Positions 32,503 through 41,218 of a stretch of DNA of 64,000 bases are shown here, one piece after another. Each line of letters begins with the position of its first letter. The stretch's first letter is position 1. The notes under the pieces are model-generated. The model made no database searches, was not told the origin of the DNA, and worked only from the letters and a program-made list of their open reading frames with translations. The stretch is from Microbacterium sp. SORGH_AS_0969 (GTDB lineage: Bacteria; Actinomycetota; Actinomycetes; Actinomycetales; Microbacteriaceae), in assembly GCF_030818255.1 (NCBI RefSeq), contig NZ_JAUTAG010000001.1, positions 3,534,001 through 3,598,000 of the forward strand, written 5' to 3'. Position numbers and translations under genes: made by a program.

Positions 32503-32641
32503 ATTCTGGCGAACCCTCCTCGGGGGTGTAGCTGCATGGCCGTCAGGCATGGCTTCGTGCGCGGCTCGTCCGCTTGCGCGGGCGCAAGACCAGCGCTGCC
32601 CTTCGAGATGGACCTCGAGATCGCGAGGAGATCTGCGGGGG

Positions 32642-33190
32642 TTAGGAGAAGTCGACGATGGACTTCACTCTCATCGTCTGCTCGTGCAGCGACGGGTAGG
32701 AATGCATCTGTGACGGGTCGATCAAATATCCTGCCGCGTCCATCACGCCGAGCGATTCGAGCTCACTGTCGTTTCGCCATGCGGCGGCAAACTGCGCAGG
32801 TGTATCGATCGCGTATGCGACGGTGAAATCGCCGACGTGACCGATCGCTACTTGTGCCGATTCTCCGTCGATCGAGAGCGGAGCCGGTCGCCACGACACG
32901 TCGTTCGCGGCCGCATCGATGGCGATTCCTCGGAAGAGTCGAGACCGATCCAGAGAATTGGCAGCCAGGAGTGCGGCTATCCGAACACCCCACTCATCTG
33001 CCCACAGACCCGAAGTGACCAGGGCACGTCCCGCGGGAGCTGAAGCTGCCAGCGTGACATCCGTGGCAGCCTCAGTGACAAGACCGTTCCAGCCATACAG
33101 CCATCGCGTGGTGTTGTTCTCGGACCGATTGAATCGAGCCTCGAGGAGCGGAAATGCCGGCGGGCGATAGCCTTCCACCTTGGTCGTCAT
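32642..33190 (-). CDS. Hypothetical protein, visibly lower GC than its neighbours
   Basis: 182 residues, MTTKVEGYRPPAFPLLEARF onwards, rich in Asp and Ala with a final MRVKSIVDFS. No motif is recognised, no signal peptide or membrane segment. The codon use is noticeably more AT-rich than in the flanking iron genes, which suggests transfer or a slow-evolving orphan. It is set between the siderophore importer and the siderophore-interacting reductase, but faces the other way. Start ATG 33190 is placed by a leaderless TATCCT promoter seven bases upstream. I do not know its function. Confidence 0.7.
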   Translation of the reverse strand: MTTKVEGYRPPAFPLLEARFNRSENNTTRWLYGWNGLVTEAATDVTLAASAPAGRALVTSGLWADEWGVRIAALLAANSLDRSRLFRGIAIDAAANDVSWRPAPLSIDGESAQVAIGHVGDFTVAYAIDTPAQFAAAWRNDSELESLGVMDAAGYLIDPSQMHSYPSLHEQTMRVKSIVDFS

Positions 33191-33197
33191 CCTCGCG

Positions 33198-33203
33198 AGG
33201 ATA
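33198..33203 (-). promoter_or_regulatory. Leaderless promoter -10 of the orphan gene
   Basis: TATCCT on the minus strand, ending seven bases before the ATG at 33190. Confidence 0.5.
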
Positions 33204-33344
33204 CCGTGACCGCGGAATAGGCCGCCCCGGCGTCTTGCGCCCGTGCAAGATCTGACCTTCTGGGAGATCGTCGCAGCGATCCCACGTTCACGCAGCCGAG
33301 CCCGGTTCGCCTTCGAAGGACGGGAGGCCGTTCCGCAACAGGTC

Positions 33345-34277
33345 CTAGGCCGACCGCTCCGTCTGCCCCTCGCGCCAGTACCCCATGAAGGCGACGCGCT
33401 TGCGGTCGACGCCGCATCCCTGCACGAGCATCCGGCGCAGCGTCTTGACGGTCGACGACTCCCCCGCGATCCACGCGTAGAACTCGCCCTCTCCGTCCTC
33501 CGGGCTGTCCCAGAGCAGCTCCTTCTCGAGGTCGATATCCTCGAGCTCCTGCGGCCGCGGGGCCGCAGCCCGGGCGAGCACGTCGCCGGACGCTCGCGTC
33601 CACCCCTCGACGGCTTCGATCAGGGCCTCGCCGTGCGAGCGGTCGTCGCGGGCGAGCCAGGTCACCCGCGCATCGCCGACCGCCAGTGGAAGAGCGTCGT
33701 CGATGGTCGGCACCTCGATGAACGCGTCGACGTCCATGTCGGGCTCGAGTCCCTCGAGCACCGCGCACATCGCCGGAGCGGCGGTCTCGTCGCCGGCCAG
33801 CAGAAGGCGCCGAGCCGTGCCCGGGTGGAAGTCGATCCCCTGCGCCGACTCGGGGCTGCGCGCGTCGGGACCGACGACGAGGATCGAGTCCCCCGGCGCC
33901 GCGGCCTCGGCCCACGCCCCCGCGGGCCCGGCGTCGTGGTGCAGCACGAAGTCGACGTCGAGCTCGCGCGCCTCGGGATCGATCCGCCGCACGGTGTACG
34001 TGCGGAACGGCATCCGCTCCGCGTCGGGCAGATCCCTCCAGCGGACGTACCACTCGCCGTTGTCGATCGCCGACGGATCGTTCTGACCGATGTCGCACAA
34101 CTGTCCGTCCGGCCCGGGCAGCACGATCTTGATCCGCTGGTCACGTCGGTCGGTGCCGAAAACGTCGAAATCCGCGGAGGTGAACGTGATTCGCGCGAAG
34201 TGCGGCGACAGCCTGCGTGCCTCCTTCACCACGGCGACGTAAGGACGGTAGGCGGGGCGCGTGGCGGTGGCGGTCAC
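33345..34277 (-). CDS. Siderophore-interacting protein (NADPH-dependent ferric siderophore reductase)
   Basis: 310 residues. FAD-binding beta barrel with the RTYTVRRID motif, a SIP (ViuB-type) C-terminal NAD(P)-binding domain (GDETAAPAMCAVLE) and the conserved AGESSTVKTLRRMLV. It frees iron from imported siderophores by reduction in the cytosol, complementing the ABC importer upstream. GTG 34277 sits six bases after a TATCCT hexamer that overlaps an iron-box-like operator, so the gene is probably co-regulated with the importer by a DtxR/IdeR repressor. Confidence 0.93.
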   Translation of the reverse strand: MTATATRPAYRPYVAVVKEARRLSPHFARITFTSADFDVFGTDRRDQRIKIVLPGPDGQLCDIGQNDPSAIDNGEWYVRWRDLPDAERMPFRTYTVRRIDPEARELDVDFVLHHDAGPAGAWAEAAAPGDSILVVGPDARSPESAQGIDFHPGTARRLLLAGDETAAPAMCAVLEGLEPDMDVDAFIEVPTIDDALPLAVGDARVTWLARDDRSHGEALIEAVEGWTRASGDVLARAAAPRPQELEDIDLEKELLWDSPEDGEGEFYAWIAGESSTVKTLRRMLVQGCGVDRKRVAFMGYWREGQTERSA

Positions 34278-34281
34278 CGAA

Positions 34282-34300
34282 TAAGGATACCCTTACCTAT
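34282..34300 (-). promoter_or_regulatory. Iron-box-like operator covering the leaderless promoter of the SIP gene
   Basis: Minus strand ATAGGTAAGGGTATCCTTA matches the IdeR/DtxR consensus at 14 of 19 positions and contains the -10 hexamer TATCCT (34284-34289), six bases before GTG 34277. It shares CCTTACCTA with the box at 28443-28461. Confidence 0.65.
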
Positions 34301-34355
34301 CTCCGGATGCCAGGACCCCGGCATCCATTACCCCACGGTCGAGACGACCGACCGT

Positions 34356-35519
34356 TCATGCTTCGCGCGCGAGCCGGCCGATCCGCTCGATCGCCTCGCG
34401 CAGAACCTCGGGCGCGCACCCGACGTTGATGCGGACGTGTCCCACGCCCTCCGTCCCGAAGAGCGGACCATGATGCAGGGCGACCTTGGCCTCCCGGCGG
34501 ATGTGCGGCGCCGGGTTGTCGCCCCAGCCGTAGGCCGACACGTCCACCCAGGCGAGGAAGCCCGCCTCGGGCATGCGGTATCGCGCGAGCGGCAGATGCT
34601 CAGCGAGCAGCTCCGCCAGAAGGCGGCGGTTCTCATCGAGGGCGACCAGCAGTTGCTCGAGCCACGCGTCGCTCTCGGCCGCGAAGGCGGCACGGTTGGC
34701 GATCACACCGAAAAGCCCTGCCCGCCACTCCACCTCCCACGGCAGCCCCCGCACCACCGCCGCGGTCTCGTCCGAGCCGGTCACGATCACGGCGCACTTC
34801 AGCCCCGCCAGGTTGTACGTCTTGCTCGCGCTCGTGACCGCGTACCCGACAGCAGCCGCCTCGGGTGCGGCATCCAGGAACGGGGTGAAGACGGACGGGG
34901 CGTGCGTCAGGGGCGCATGGATCTCGTCGCTGACGACCGTGGCCCCGTGGCGGTGCGCCAGACGCGCGAGAGCGGCCAGGGATTCTCGCGTGTGGACGGT
35001 GCCGGTCGGATTGTGCGGATTGCACAGCAGCACCGAACGGGCACCGGCGGCCAGCGCGCGCTCGATCCCCTCGAGGTCGAGAGACCAGCGCTCGCCGTCG
35101 TCGAGGAGCGGGACGCGCTCGACCACAGCTCCGGCTTCCTCGACGGTGTCGTAGAACGGGGGGTACACCGGCGGGGTGACGATCACGCGGTCGCCCGGCG
35201 AGGTGACCGCGCGCAGCACCTCGACGACGCCCATCATCACGTCGCCCGTCCAGCGGATACGCGACGGGTCGGGACGCCATCCCCAACGACGGTCGGCGTA
35301 CGCGGCGAAGTCCAGATCGATACCGGGTCGCGGGGGCGTGTAGCCGGTGTCACCGATCTCGACGGCCCGATACAGGGCGGCGGTGATCGCGGGTGCGAGG
35401 GCGAAATCGGTCTCGGCGACGAACATCGGAATGACGTCGTCGCCGTAGGAGCGCCACTTGGTGCTGCTGCGCTGGCGGAGGAGATCGAGCGGCAGGGCTT
35501 TCAAGGGGGGAACGCTCAT
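34356..35519 (-). CDS. MalY/PatB-family PLP-dependent aminotransferase or cystathionine beta-lyase
   Basis: 387 residues, fold type I aminotransferase. N-terminal VIPMFVAETDFALAPAI, PLP-binding CNPHNPTGTVHT, the pyridine-nitrogen Asp in VVSDEIHAPLTH and the Schiff-base lysine in SASKTYNLAGLK. MalY/PatB proteins cleave cystathionine or cysteine and some act as C-S lyases or aminotransferases. It stands on its own leaderless transcript just past the terminator of the suf operon. Confidence 0.9.
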   Translation of the reverse strand: MSVPPLKALPLDLLRQRSSTKWRSYGDDVIPMFVAETDFALAPAITAALYRAVEIGDTGYTPPRPGIDLDFAAYADRRWGWRPDPSRIRWTGDVMMGVVEVLRAVTSPGDRVIVTPPVYPPFYDTVEEAGAVVERVPLLDDGERWSLDLEGIERALAAGARSVLLCNPHNPTGTVHTRESLAALARLAHRHGATVVSDEIHAPLTHAPSVFTPFLDAAPEAAAVGYAVTSASKTYNLAGLKCAVIVTGSDETAAVVRGLPWEVEWRAGLFGVIANRAAFAAESDAWLEQLLVALDENRRLLAELLAEHLPLARYRMPEAGFLAWVDVSAYGWGDNPAPHIRREAKVALHHGPLFGTEGVGHVRINVGCAPEVLREAIERIGRLAREA

Positions 35520-35525
35520 CCCGAA

Positions 35526-35531
35526 AGCCTA
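35526..35531 (-). promoter_or_regulatory. Leaderless promoter -10 of the MalY/PatB gene
   Basis: TAGGCT on the minus strand ends six bases before the ATG at 35519. Confidence 0.6.
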
Positions 35532-35580
35532 ATGAGAGCCTCGGATGCCACGGAATCCGGGTGTCAGAGGAGGAAACACG

Positions 35581-35608
35581 AATGCCCACCCCGCGAGGGG
35601 TGGGCATT
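35581..35608 (-). terminator. Terminator of the suf operon
   Basis: AATGCCCACCCC and GGGGTGGGCATT pair perfectly over 12 bp with a GCGA loop, 12 bases past the SufT-like gene stop; on the minus strand it is followed by a short TTT tract. Confidence 0.85.
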
Positions 35609-35620
35609 CGTGGAAGGTGT

Positions 35621-35950
35621 TCAGATCGCGAAGCCGAGGGCACGCATCATGTCGCGGCCGTCGTCGGTGATCCGTTCAGGGCCCCACGGCGGCATCCACA
35701 CCCAGTTGATGCGGAAGCGATCCACGACGTTGTCGAGGGCCTGGGCCGTCTGCTCTTCGAGCACGTCGGTCAGCGGGCAGCCGGCCGAGGTGAGGGTCAT
35801 GTGGATGACGAGCGCGTCGTTCTCGTCGTCCCACGCGAGGTCGTAGATGAGGCCGAGGTCGACGACGTTGATCCCCAGTTCGGGGTCCATGACGTCTTTC
35901 AGGGCCTCGGTGACCTCGTCGTACTTCTCGGGAGCGAGGGTTGCGGTCAT
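35621..35950 (-). CDS. SufT-like metal-sulfur cluster assembly protein (DUF59/MIP18)
   Basis: 109 residues with the DUF59 signature [21 protein letters not shown] at the start and [16 protein letters not shown], where the cysteine is the likely cluster or metal ligand. DUF59 proteins help mature or deliver Fe-S clusters. Last gene of the minus-strand suf operon, 9 bases past the presumed SufC stop, which is also the region where SufC's frame is disturbed. Confidence 0.9.
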   Translation of the reverse strand: MTATLAPEKYDEVTEALKDVMDPELGINVVDLGLIYDLAWDDENDALVIHMTLTSAGCPLTDVLEEQTAQALDNVVDRFRINWVWMPPWGPERITDDGRDMMRALGFAI

Positions 35951-35959
35951 GTAACGATC

Positions 35960-36731
35960 TTACGCGTCGATCGGCGGTACCGGCCTCGAGGAAGCGGTCG
36001 TAGCCCTCTTCCTCGAGACGGTCGGCGAGCTCGGGGCCGCCCTCTTCGACGATCCGGCCCTTCACGACCACGTGCACGTAGTCGGGGCGGATGTAGCGCA
36101 GGATGCGGGTGTAGTGCGTGATGAGCAGCACACCGAGGTCGGTCCGCTCCTTCGCACGGTTCACGCCCTCGGACACGATCTTGAGCGCGTCGACGTCGAG
36201 GCCCGAGTCGGTCTCGTCGAGGACGGCGATCTTCGGCTTCAGCAGCTCGAGCTGGAGGATCTCGTGGCGCTTCTTCTCGCCGCCTGAGAAGCCCTCGTTG
36301 ACGTTGCGCGAGGCGAACTTCGCGTCCATGCGCAGGTTCTCCATGGCGCCCTTGACGTCCTTGGTCCAGCTGCGGATCGCCGGCGCCTCGCCGTCGATGG
36401 CCGTCTTGGCCGTGCGCAGGAAGTTGGTGACCGTGACACCGGGGATCTCGACGGGGTACTGCATCGCGAGGAAAAGGCCGGCGCGAGCGCGCTCGTCGAC
36501 GCTCATCTCGAGCACGTCCTCACCGTCGAGGGTGATCGAACCGCTCGTCACGGTGTACTTCGGGTGACCGGCGATCGTGTACGCCAGGGTCGACTTACCG
36601 GAGCCGTTCGGGCCCATGATGGCGTGGGTCTCGCCGGTGCGCATGGTCAGCGTCACACCGTTGAGGATCGGGGTCGTACCGTTCTCCGTCTCGACCGTCA
36701 CGTGGAGGTCGCGGATCTCGAGGACAGACAT
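35960..36731 (-). CDS. sufC: Fe-S assembly ATPase SufC, with an apparent one-base insertion at its 3' end
   Basis: ATPase of the SufBCD scaffold. Walker [16 protein letters not shown]-loop [10 protein letters not shown], signature [17 protein letters not shown], Walker [17 protein letters not shown], switch LITHYTRIL are intact. The frame from ATG 36731 does not stop at the usual length: after [11 protein letters not shown] it runs on into the SufT gene out of frame to 35676 (351 residues). One base fewer near 35977-35985 would give an ending VPPIDA and a stop at 35960, 256 residues, the normal length, without overlap. An extra base is thus likely, by sequencing error or mutation; the coordinates given assume the corrected end. 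Confidence 0.8.
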
Positions 36732-36758
36732 GGTGTTCCTTACTCGTAAAGTCTTCAG

Positions 36759-36806
36759 GTCGTGGGCGTCGTCGTGGGCGTCGTCGTGAGCGGCGTCGTG
36801 GGCGGC
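36759..36806. repeat. Four 12-bp tandem units between the Rieske and sufC genes
   Basis: GTCGTGGGCGTC is repeated at 36759, 36771, 36783 and 36795, the last two with small changes. It fills the 77-base gap between the sufC start and the Rieske gene's stop (36809), within the operon. Confidence 0.8.
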
Positions 36807-36808
36807 GC

Positions 36809-37138
36809 TCAGGCCGTCGCCTTGGTGACGGACGGATCGATGAGCACGTCGTCTCCGTCGATCACGACCTCGTACACGGGGACCGGCTCGTAGGCCGGGA
36901 GGTTCAGCGGGCGGCCGGTCTTCAACGAGAAGGCGGAGCCGTGTGCCCAGCACTCCAGCGTCTCTCCCTCGACGAAGCCGTCGGACAGCGAGATGTCGCC
37001 GTGCGTGCAGACGTCGCCGATCGCGTGGACATCGCCGTTACCGTCGAGCACGACGGCGATCGCGACGCCGTCGATCTCGACACGCCGCGCCTCGTCCTGG
37101 ACGAGGTCGCTCAGCGCGCAGGCACGCGTCGCGCTCAC
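36809..37138 (-). CDS. Rieske-type ferredoxin of the suf operon
   Basis: 109 residues. The Rieske 2Fe-2S site is [12 protein letters not shown] with CTH, followed by CWAHGSAF with Cys and His, the C-x-H/C-x2-H pair. It is often annotated as non-haem iron oxygenase ferredoxin and is common between sufD and sufC in Actinobacteria; probably an electron carrier for cluster assembly (inference). The start is a GTG at 37138 overlapping the sufD stop by GTGA. Confidence 0.92.
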   Translation of the reverse strand: MSATRACALSDLVQDEARRVEIDGVAIAVVLDGNGDVHAIGDVCTHGDISLSDGFVEGETLECWAHGSAFSLKTGRPLNLPAYEPVPVYEVVIDGDDVLIDPSVTKATA

Positions 37139-38325
37139 GCGGCAGCCCCCTCGGCCAGCTCGCGCTCGATCGCGGCGATGAGCTCGCTCTCGAGTTCCGG
37201 GATGCCGATGCGCTGGACGATCTCGCTGAGGAAGCCGAGCACGACGAGACGCCGCGCCTCTTCCTCTGCGATGCCGCGGGCCTGGAGGTAGAACAGCTGC
37301 TCGTCGTCGAAGCGACCCGTGGCGCTGGCGTGGCCGGCGCCCTGGATGTCGCCCGTCTCGATCTCGAGGTTGGGGATCGAGTCGGCGCGCGCACCATCGG
37401 TGAGCACGAGGTTGCGGTTGGCCTCGTACGAGTCGGTGCCCGTGGCATCCGATCCGATGAGGACGTCGCCGATCCACACGCTCCGGGCGCTCTCGCCCTG
37501 GAGCGCACCCTTGTAGAGCACGTCGCCGACGGTGTGCGGGCCCTTGTGGTGCAGGTAGACCTGCGACTCGAGGTGCTGGCCGGCGTCCGAGAACGACAGG
37601 CCGTACAGGCGTCCCTCGCTGCCAGCGCCGGCGAGCTCGACCGACGGGTTGACGCGGACGACGCCGCCACCGAAGCTCACCACGACGTGGGTGAGCTTCG
37701 CGTCGCGGTCGACGCGAGCCTGATGCGAGGCGGCGTGAATCGCGTCGTCGTTCCAGTTCTGCACCGACACGACCGTGAGCTCTGCGCCGTCGCGGACGAG
37801 GATCTCGACGTTCTGAGCGTGCTGCGCGCTGCCCTCGTGCCGCAGCACGACGGTGCCGCGCGAGTGCGGCTGGGCCTCGATCACGACGTGAGCGTGCGCG
37901 AGGCCGCCCGTGCCGTTGAGGTGGACGACGATCGGCTCGTCGAGCTCGACCTCGGCGGGGATGCGGAGAAGAGGAGCCTCGGCTTCGTGGGTCCAGGCGA
38001 GGGCGGCGAGCCGATCCTCGGGACGGAAGTGCTCGCCGCGCGGGGCATCGCCCGCCGCGAGACGCAGCTGCTCGACCGCCGCGGGCGCCTGGAGGTCGAC
38101 CTCGATGACGCCGGTGGGGCCGGCCTCGTCGACGAAGAGCGGCGCGAGCCGATCGACCGGGCTCAGCTTCCAGTTGACCTCGCGGCCGGTGGGAACGCCG
38201 AAGTCGGCGGGGTCGAACGACGTGGGTCGCTCCGAGCGCGTCTGCACCGGGACGACGGATGCCACGAGGGCTGCCGGGTCGACATGACCGCTGGCGGCTG
38301 CGGGAGTTTCAGTCGCAGTCGTCAC
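37135..38325 (-). CDS. sufD: Fe-S cluster assembly protein SufD
   Basis: 396 residues, the beta-helix scaffold partner of SufB: RGTVVLRHEGSAQHAQNVEI and AGHASATGRFDDEQLFYLQARGI near the C-terminus, which carry conserved surface residues. Starts at GTG 38325 next to the sufB stop with no gap, ending in an overlap with the Rieske gene. Confidence 0.93.
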   Translation of the reverse strand: MTTATETPAAASGHVDPAALVASVVPVQTRSERPTSFDPADFGVPTGREVNWKLSPVDRLAPLFVDEAGPTGVIEVDLQAPAAVEQLRLAAGDAPRGEHFRPEDRLAALAWTHEAEAPLLRIPAEVELDEPIVVHLNGTGGLAHAHVVIEAQPHSRGTVVLRHEGSAQHAQNVEILVRDGAELTVVSVQNWNDDAIHAASHQARVDRDAKLTHVVVSFGGGVVRVNPSVELAGAGSEGRLYGLSFSDAGQHLESQVYLHHKGPHTVGDVLYKGALQGESARSVWIGDVLIGSDATGTDSYEANRNLVLTDGARADSIPNLEIETGDIQGAGHASATGRFDDEQLFYLQARGIAEEEARRLVVLGFLSEIVQRIGIPELESELIAAIERELAEGAAA

Positions 38326-39744
38326 TTAACCAACACTGCCTTCCATGCCCATTTCGATGAGCTTGTTGAGTTCGAGCGCGTACTCCATGGGGAGCTCGCG
38401 GGCGATCGGCTCGATGAACCCGCGCACGATCATGGCCATGGCCTCGTCTTCGGGAAGGCCGCGGGACTGCAGGTAGAAGAGCTGCTCCTCGCTGACCTTC
38501 GAGACGGTCGCCTCGTGGCCGAGCTGCACGTCGTCGACGCGGATGTCGATCGCCGGGTACGTGTCGGAACGTGAGATCGTGTCGACCAGGAGCGCGTCGC
38601 AGCGCACGGTGTTCGCGGAGTGGTGCGCATTGGCATCCACCCGCACTTCACCGCGGTAACCGGCGCGACCGCCGCCGCGGGCGATCGACTTCGAGACGAT
38701 CGACGACTGGGTGTACGGCGCCATGTGGATCATCTTGGCGCCGGCGTCCTGGTGCTGACCGGGACCGGCGAAGGCGACCGAGAGGGTCTCGCCCTTGGCG
38801 TGCTCGCCCATGAGGTAGATGGAGGGGTACTTCATCGTCACCTTGGAGCCGATGTTGCCGTCTACCCACTCCATGGTCGCGCCCTCGTGGGCGACGGCGC
38901 GCTTGGTGACGAGGTTGTAGACGTTGTTCGACCAGTTCTGGATCGTCGTGTAGCGCACGCGGGCGTTCTTCTTCACGATGATCTCGACCACGGCCGAGTG
39001 GAGGGAGTCCGACTTGTAGATCGGAGCGGTGCAGCCCTCGATGTAGTGGACGTAGCTGTCTTCGTCGGCGATGATCAGCGTCCGCTCGAACTGGCCCATG
39101 TTCTCGGTGTTGATGCGGAAGTACGCCTGCAGCGGGATCTCGACGTGCACGCCCTTCGGGACGTAGACGAACGATCCGCCCGACCACACCGCCGTGTTCA
39201 GCGCCGCGAACTTGTTGTCGCCCGCGGGGATGACGGTGCCGAAGTACTCCTCGAAGAACTCGGGGTGCTCGCGCAGGGCCGTGTCGGTGTCCATGAAGAT
39301 GACGCCCTGCTGCTCCAGGTCCTCGCGGATCTGGTGGTAGACGACCTCGGACTCGTACTGGGCGGCGACACCGGCGACGAGACGCTGGCGCTCGGCCTCG
39401 GGGATACCGAGCTTCTCGTACGTGTTGCGGATCTCCTCGGGGAGGTCCTCCCACGACTGCGCCTGCTTCTCGGTCGAGCGCACGAAGTACTTGATGTTGT
39501 CGAAGTCGATGTCGGAGAGGTCGGCGCCCCACGTCGGCATCGGCTTGCGACCGAAGAGCTGGTACCCCTTCAGACGGGTCTTCAGCATCCACTCGGGCTC
39601 GGACTTGAGTGCGGAGATGCCGCGCACCACGTCCTCGTTGATCCCGCGCTGGGCCACCGCGCCGGCGGCGTCGGTGTCGTGCCAGCCGAACTCGTATTGC
39701 CCCAGGCTCTCGAGCTCTGGTCGGTCGATGAGGACATCGGACAT
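38326..39744 (-). CDS. sufB: Fe-S cluster assembly protein SufB
   Basis: 472 residues. Conserved SufB blocks: [36 protein letters not shown], the [20 protein letters not shown] block, [19 protein letters not shown] (assembly cysteine) and a C-terminal [13 protein letters not shown]. Together with SufC and SufD builds 4Fe-4S clusters. Start ATG 39744 has AAGGAG upstream. First gene of the suf operon. No sufR, sufS or sufU is in the window. Confidence 0.96.
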   Translation of the reverse strand: MSDVLIDRPELESLGQYEFGWHDTDAAGAVAQRGINEDVVRGISALKSEPEWMLKTRLKGYQLFGRKPMPTWGADLSDIDFDNIKYFVRSTEKQAQSWEDLPEEIRNTYEKLGIPEAERQRLVAGVAAQYESEVVYHQIREDLEQQGVIFMDTDTALREHPEFFEEYFGTVIPAGDNKFAALNTAVWSGGSFVYVPKGVHVEIPLQAYFRINTENMGQFERTLIIADEDSYVHYIEGCTAPIYKSDSLHSAVVEIIVKKNARVRYTTIQNWSNNVYNLVTKRAVAHEGATMEWVDGNIGSKVTMKYPSIYLMGEHAKGETLSVAFAGPGQHQDAGAKMIHMAPYTQSSIVSKSIARGGGRAGYRGEVRVDANAHHSANTVRCDALLVDTISRSDTYPAIDIRVDDVQLGHEATVSKVSEEQLFYLQSRGLPEDEAMAMIVRGFIEPIARELPMEYALELNKLIEMGMEGSVG

Positions 39745-39860
39745 GGTGATCACTCTCCTTCTCGGGCTGCAACGGTGTCATCCGCCCCGACATTCCGGAC
39801 TCCGGTCGAAGTCTCAGGAAGGTCGCTGGTGAGCCCGCTCGAAGGCGCTGGCTGCGCGCC

Positions 39861-39866
39861 TAGACT
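39861..39866 (+). promoter_or_regulatory. Probable -10 of ctaA
   Basis: TAGACT places transcription near 39873, seven bases before a GTG-CCG-AAC-GCG-TGA mini-frame (39874-39888); ctaA itself starts 120 bases later with an AGGA ribosome site. Confidence 0.45.
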
Positions 39867-39993
39867 GTCTCTGGTGCCGAACGCGTGAGCGCTGCACCCG
39901 GACCCTTTGATTCTACAGGCAAGACCCGCTCCTGGCACGGCAGCACCGCTGCCCCGACGGCCCCGAGCGGCCCGCTGCCAGGAAGCCCGACGC

Positions 39994-40980
39994 ATGTCCT
40001 CCGCCTCGACCTCCCCCGCCCGCTCTCGCCTCGCCGGAGGGCTCCGCCGCTTCGTCGAATGGCTACCGGCCGACGTCGACCGCCGCGTGCGGGTCTTCGC
40101 GTGGCTCTCGTTCGTCGCGGAGGTCCTGATCATCGGCACCGGCGGCGCCGTCCGTCTGACCGGTTCGGGGCTCGGCTGCCCCACCTGGCCGCGTTGCACC
40201 GCCGACTCGATCGTCAACACCCCCGAAATGGGAATCCACGGGGTCATCGAATTCGGAAACCGGACGCTGACGGGGCTCGTCGGCATCCTGGCCCTCGTCG
40301 TGGTCGTCCTCGTCTGGCGAATGCGACGCGAGCGCCGCGCGCTGTTCGTGCTCGCGCTGATCGTGCTCGGCGGCGTCGTCGCGCAGGCGCTCGTGGGCGG
40401 GGTCACCGTCCTCACGGGCCTCAATCCCTTCATCGTCGGCTTCCACTACATCGCCTCGGTGTCGCTGGTCGCCGTGTGCGCCGCCTTCCTGGTGCTGATG
40501 TCGGGTCCGGCCGGGAGCCGCGTCCTCGCCGTGCCGCGCTGGTTCGCCGGCCTCGTCCACGCGACCACGGGCGTCCTCGCCCTCACCATCGTGTTCGGTG
40601 TCCTCACCACCGGGGCCGGCCCCCACTCGGGCGACGCCGCGGCCGGTCGCAACGGGTTCGACGCCGAGATCCTCGAGCACGTGCACTCCTGGCCGGGGTA
40701 CGCCCTCTTCATCCTGACGCTGGTCGTCGTCGTCGCGGCGTGGCGTCTGCGACTGCCCGTGCGCCGGTGGGCGACCGCCCTCCTTGCGGTCGAGGTCGTG
40801 CAGATCGCCGTCGGCCTGTACCAGGCGCGCAACGGCCTGCCCGAGATCGCCGTCGGCACCCACATGGTGCTCGCGGCCCTCGCCGCTTCCGCGATGACCG
40901 TGGTCGTGCTGCGCCTCAAGGAGCCCGCGGCCGCGGTCGCCGCCGCCGACCGACGCGAGACGGCGTCCGCTCGCGGCTGA
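39994..40980 (+). CDS. ctaA: Haem A synthase (CtaA/COX15)
   Basis: 328 residues with eight membrane helices. It converts haem O to haem A for cytochrome oxidase. Visible blocks are GSGLGCPTWPRCTADSIVN (the cysteine-rich external loop), EFGNRTLTGLVG, GFHYIASV, HVHSWPGYALF and GTHMVLAA, which carry the histidine haem ligands. ATG 39994 with AGGA before it. Works with CtaB (haem O synthase), encoded on the other strand beyond the IS30 element, and SURF1. Confidence 0.93.
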   Translation: MSSASTSPARSRLAGGLRRFVEWLPADVDRRVRVFAWLSFVAEVLIIGTGGAVRLTGSGLGCPTWPRCTADSIVNTPEMGIHGVIEFGNRTLTGLVGILALVVVVLVWRMRRERRALFVLALIVLGGVVAQALVGGVTVLTGLNPFIVGFHYIASVSLVAVCAAFLVLMSGPAGSRVLAVPRWFAGLVHATTGVLALTIVFGVLTTGAGPHSGDAAAGRNGFDAEILEHVHSWPGYALFILTLVVVVAAWRLRLPVRRWATALLAVEVVQIAVGLYQARNGLPEIAVGTHMVLAALAASAMTVVVLRLKEPAAAVAAADRRETASARG

Positions 40981-40994
40981 CGAACGTCGAGATC

Positions 40995-41036
40995 GCGAAG
41001 GTCGCCCCGGATGCCGTGCGCAGGGGCGGCCTTCGC
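40995..41036 (+). terminator. Terminator of ctaA
   Basis: GCGAAGGTCGCCCC at 40995-41008 pairs with GGGGCGGCCTTCGC at 41023-41036 (13 of 14), with a 14-base loop and a GTTT tail, 14 bases after the stop. Confidence 0.75.
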
Positions 41037-41218
41037 GTTTGGCGAGGAGTGCCCCTTATACGCTCATAGGGGATTCATCGGCGACCCCTAGCCACCGCCA
41101 TGACGCGTGCGACACCGTGGACTGTCCGGTGCACCCCTGCGCCCGGATCCCCGGTGCCTTGCCACCGGAAACCGCATCCGCGCCTCCCCCGGGCGCGGAA
41201 CGACAAGGAGTACATCTC

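Noticed and set aside
33243..35846. Very long plus-strand open frame over the SIP and MalY genes
   Set aside because: It is antisense to two genes with clear motifs, its sequence is Arg/Asp/Glu-rich as in shadow frames of GC-rich genes, and it has no start signal.
39885..41069. Frame starting in the ctaA leader and overlapping ctaA
   Set aside because: It overlaps ctaA entirely in another frame and has Arg/Pro-rich shadow composition; only the four-codon mini-frame before it is noted.
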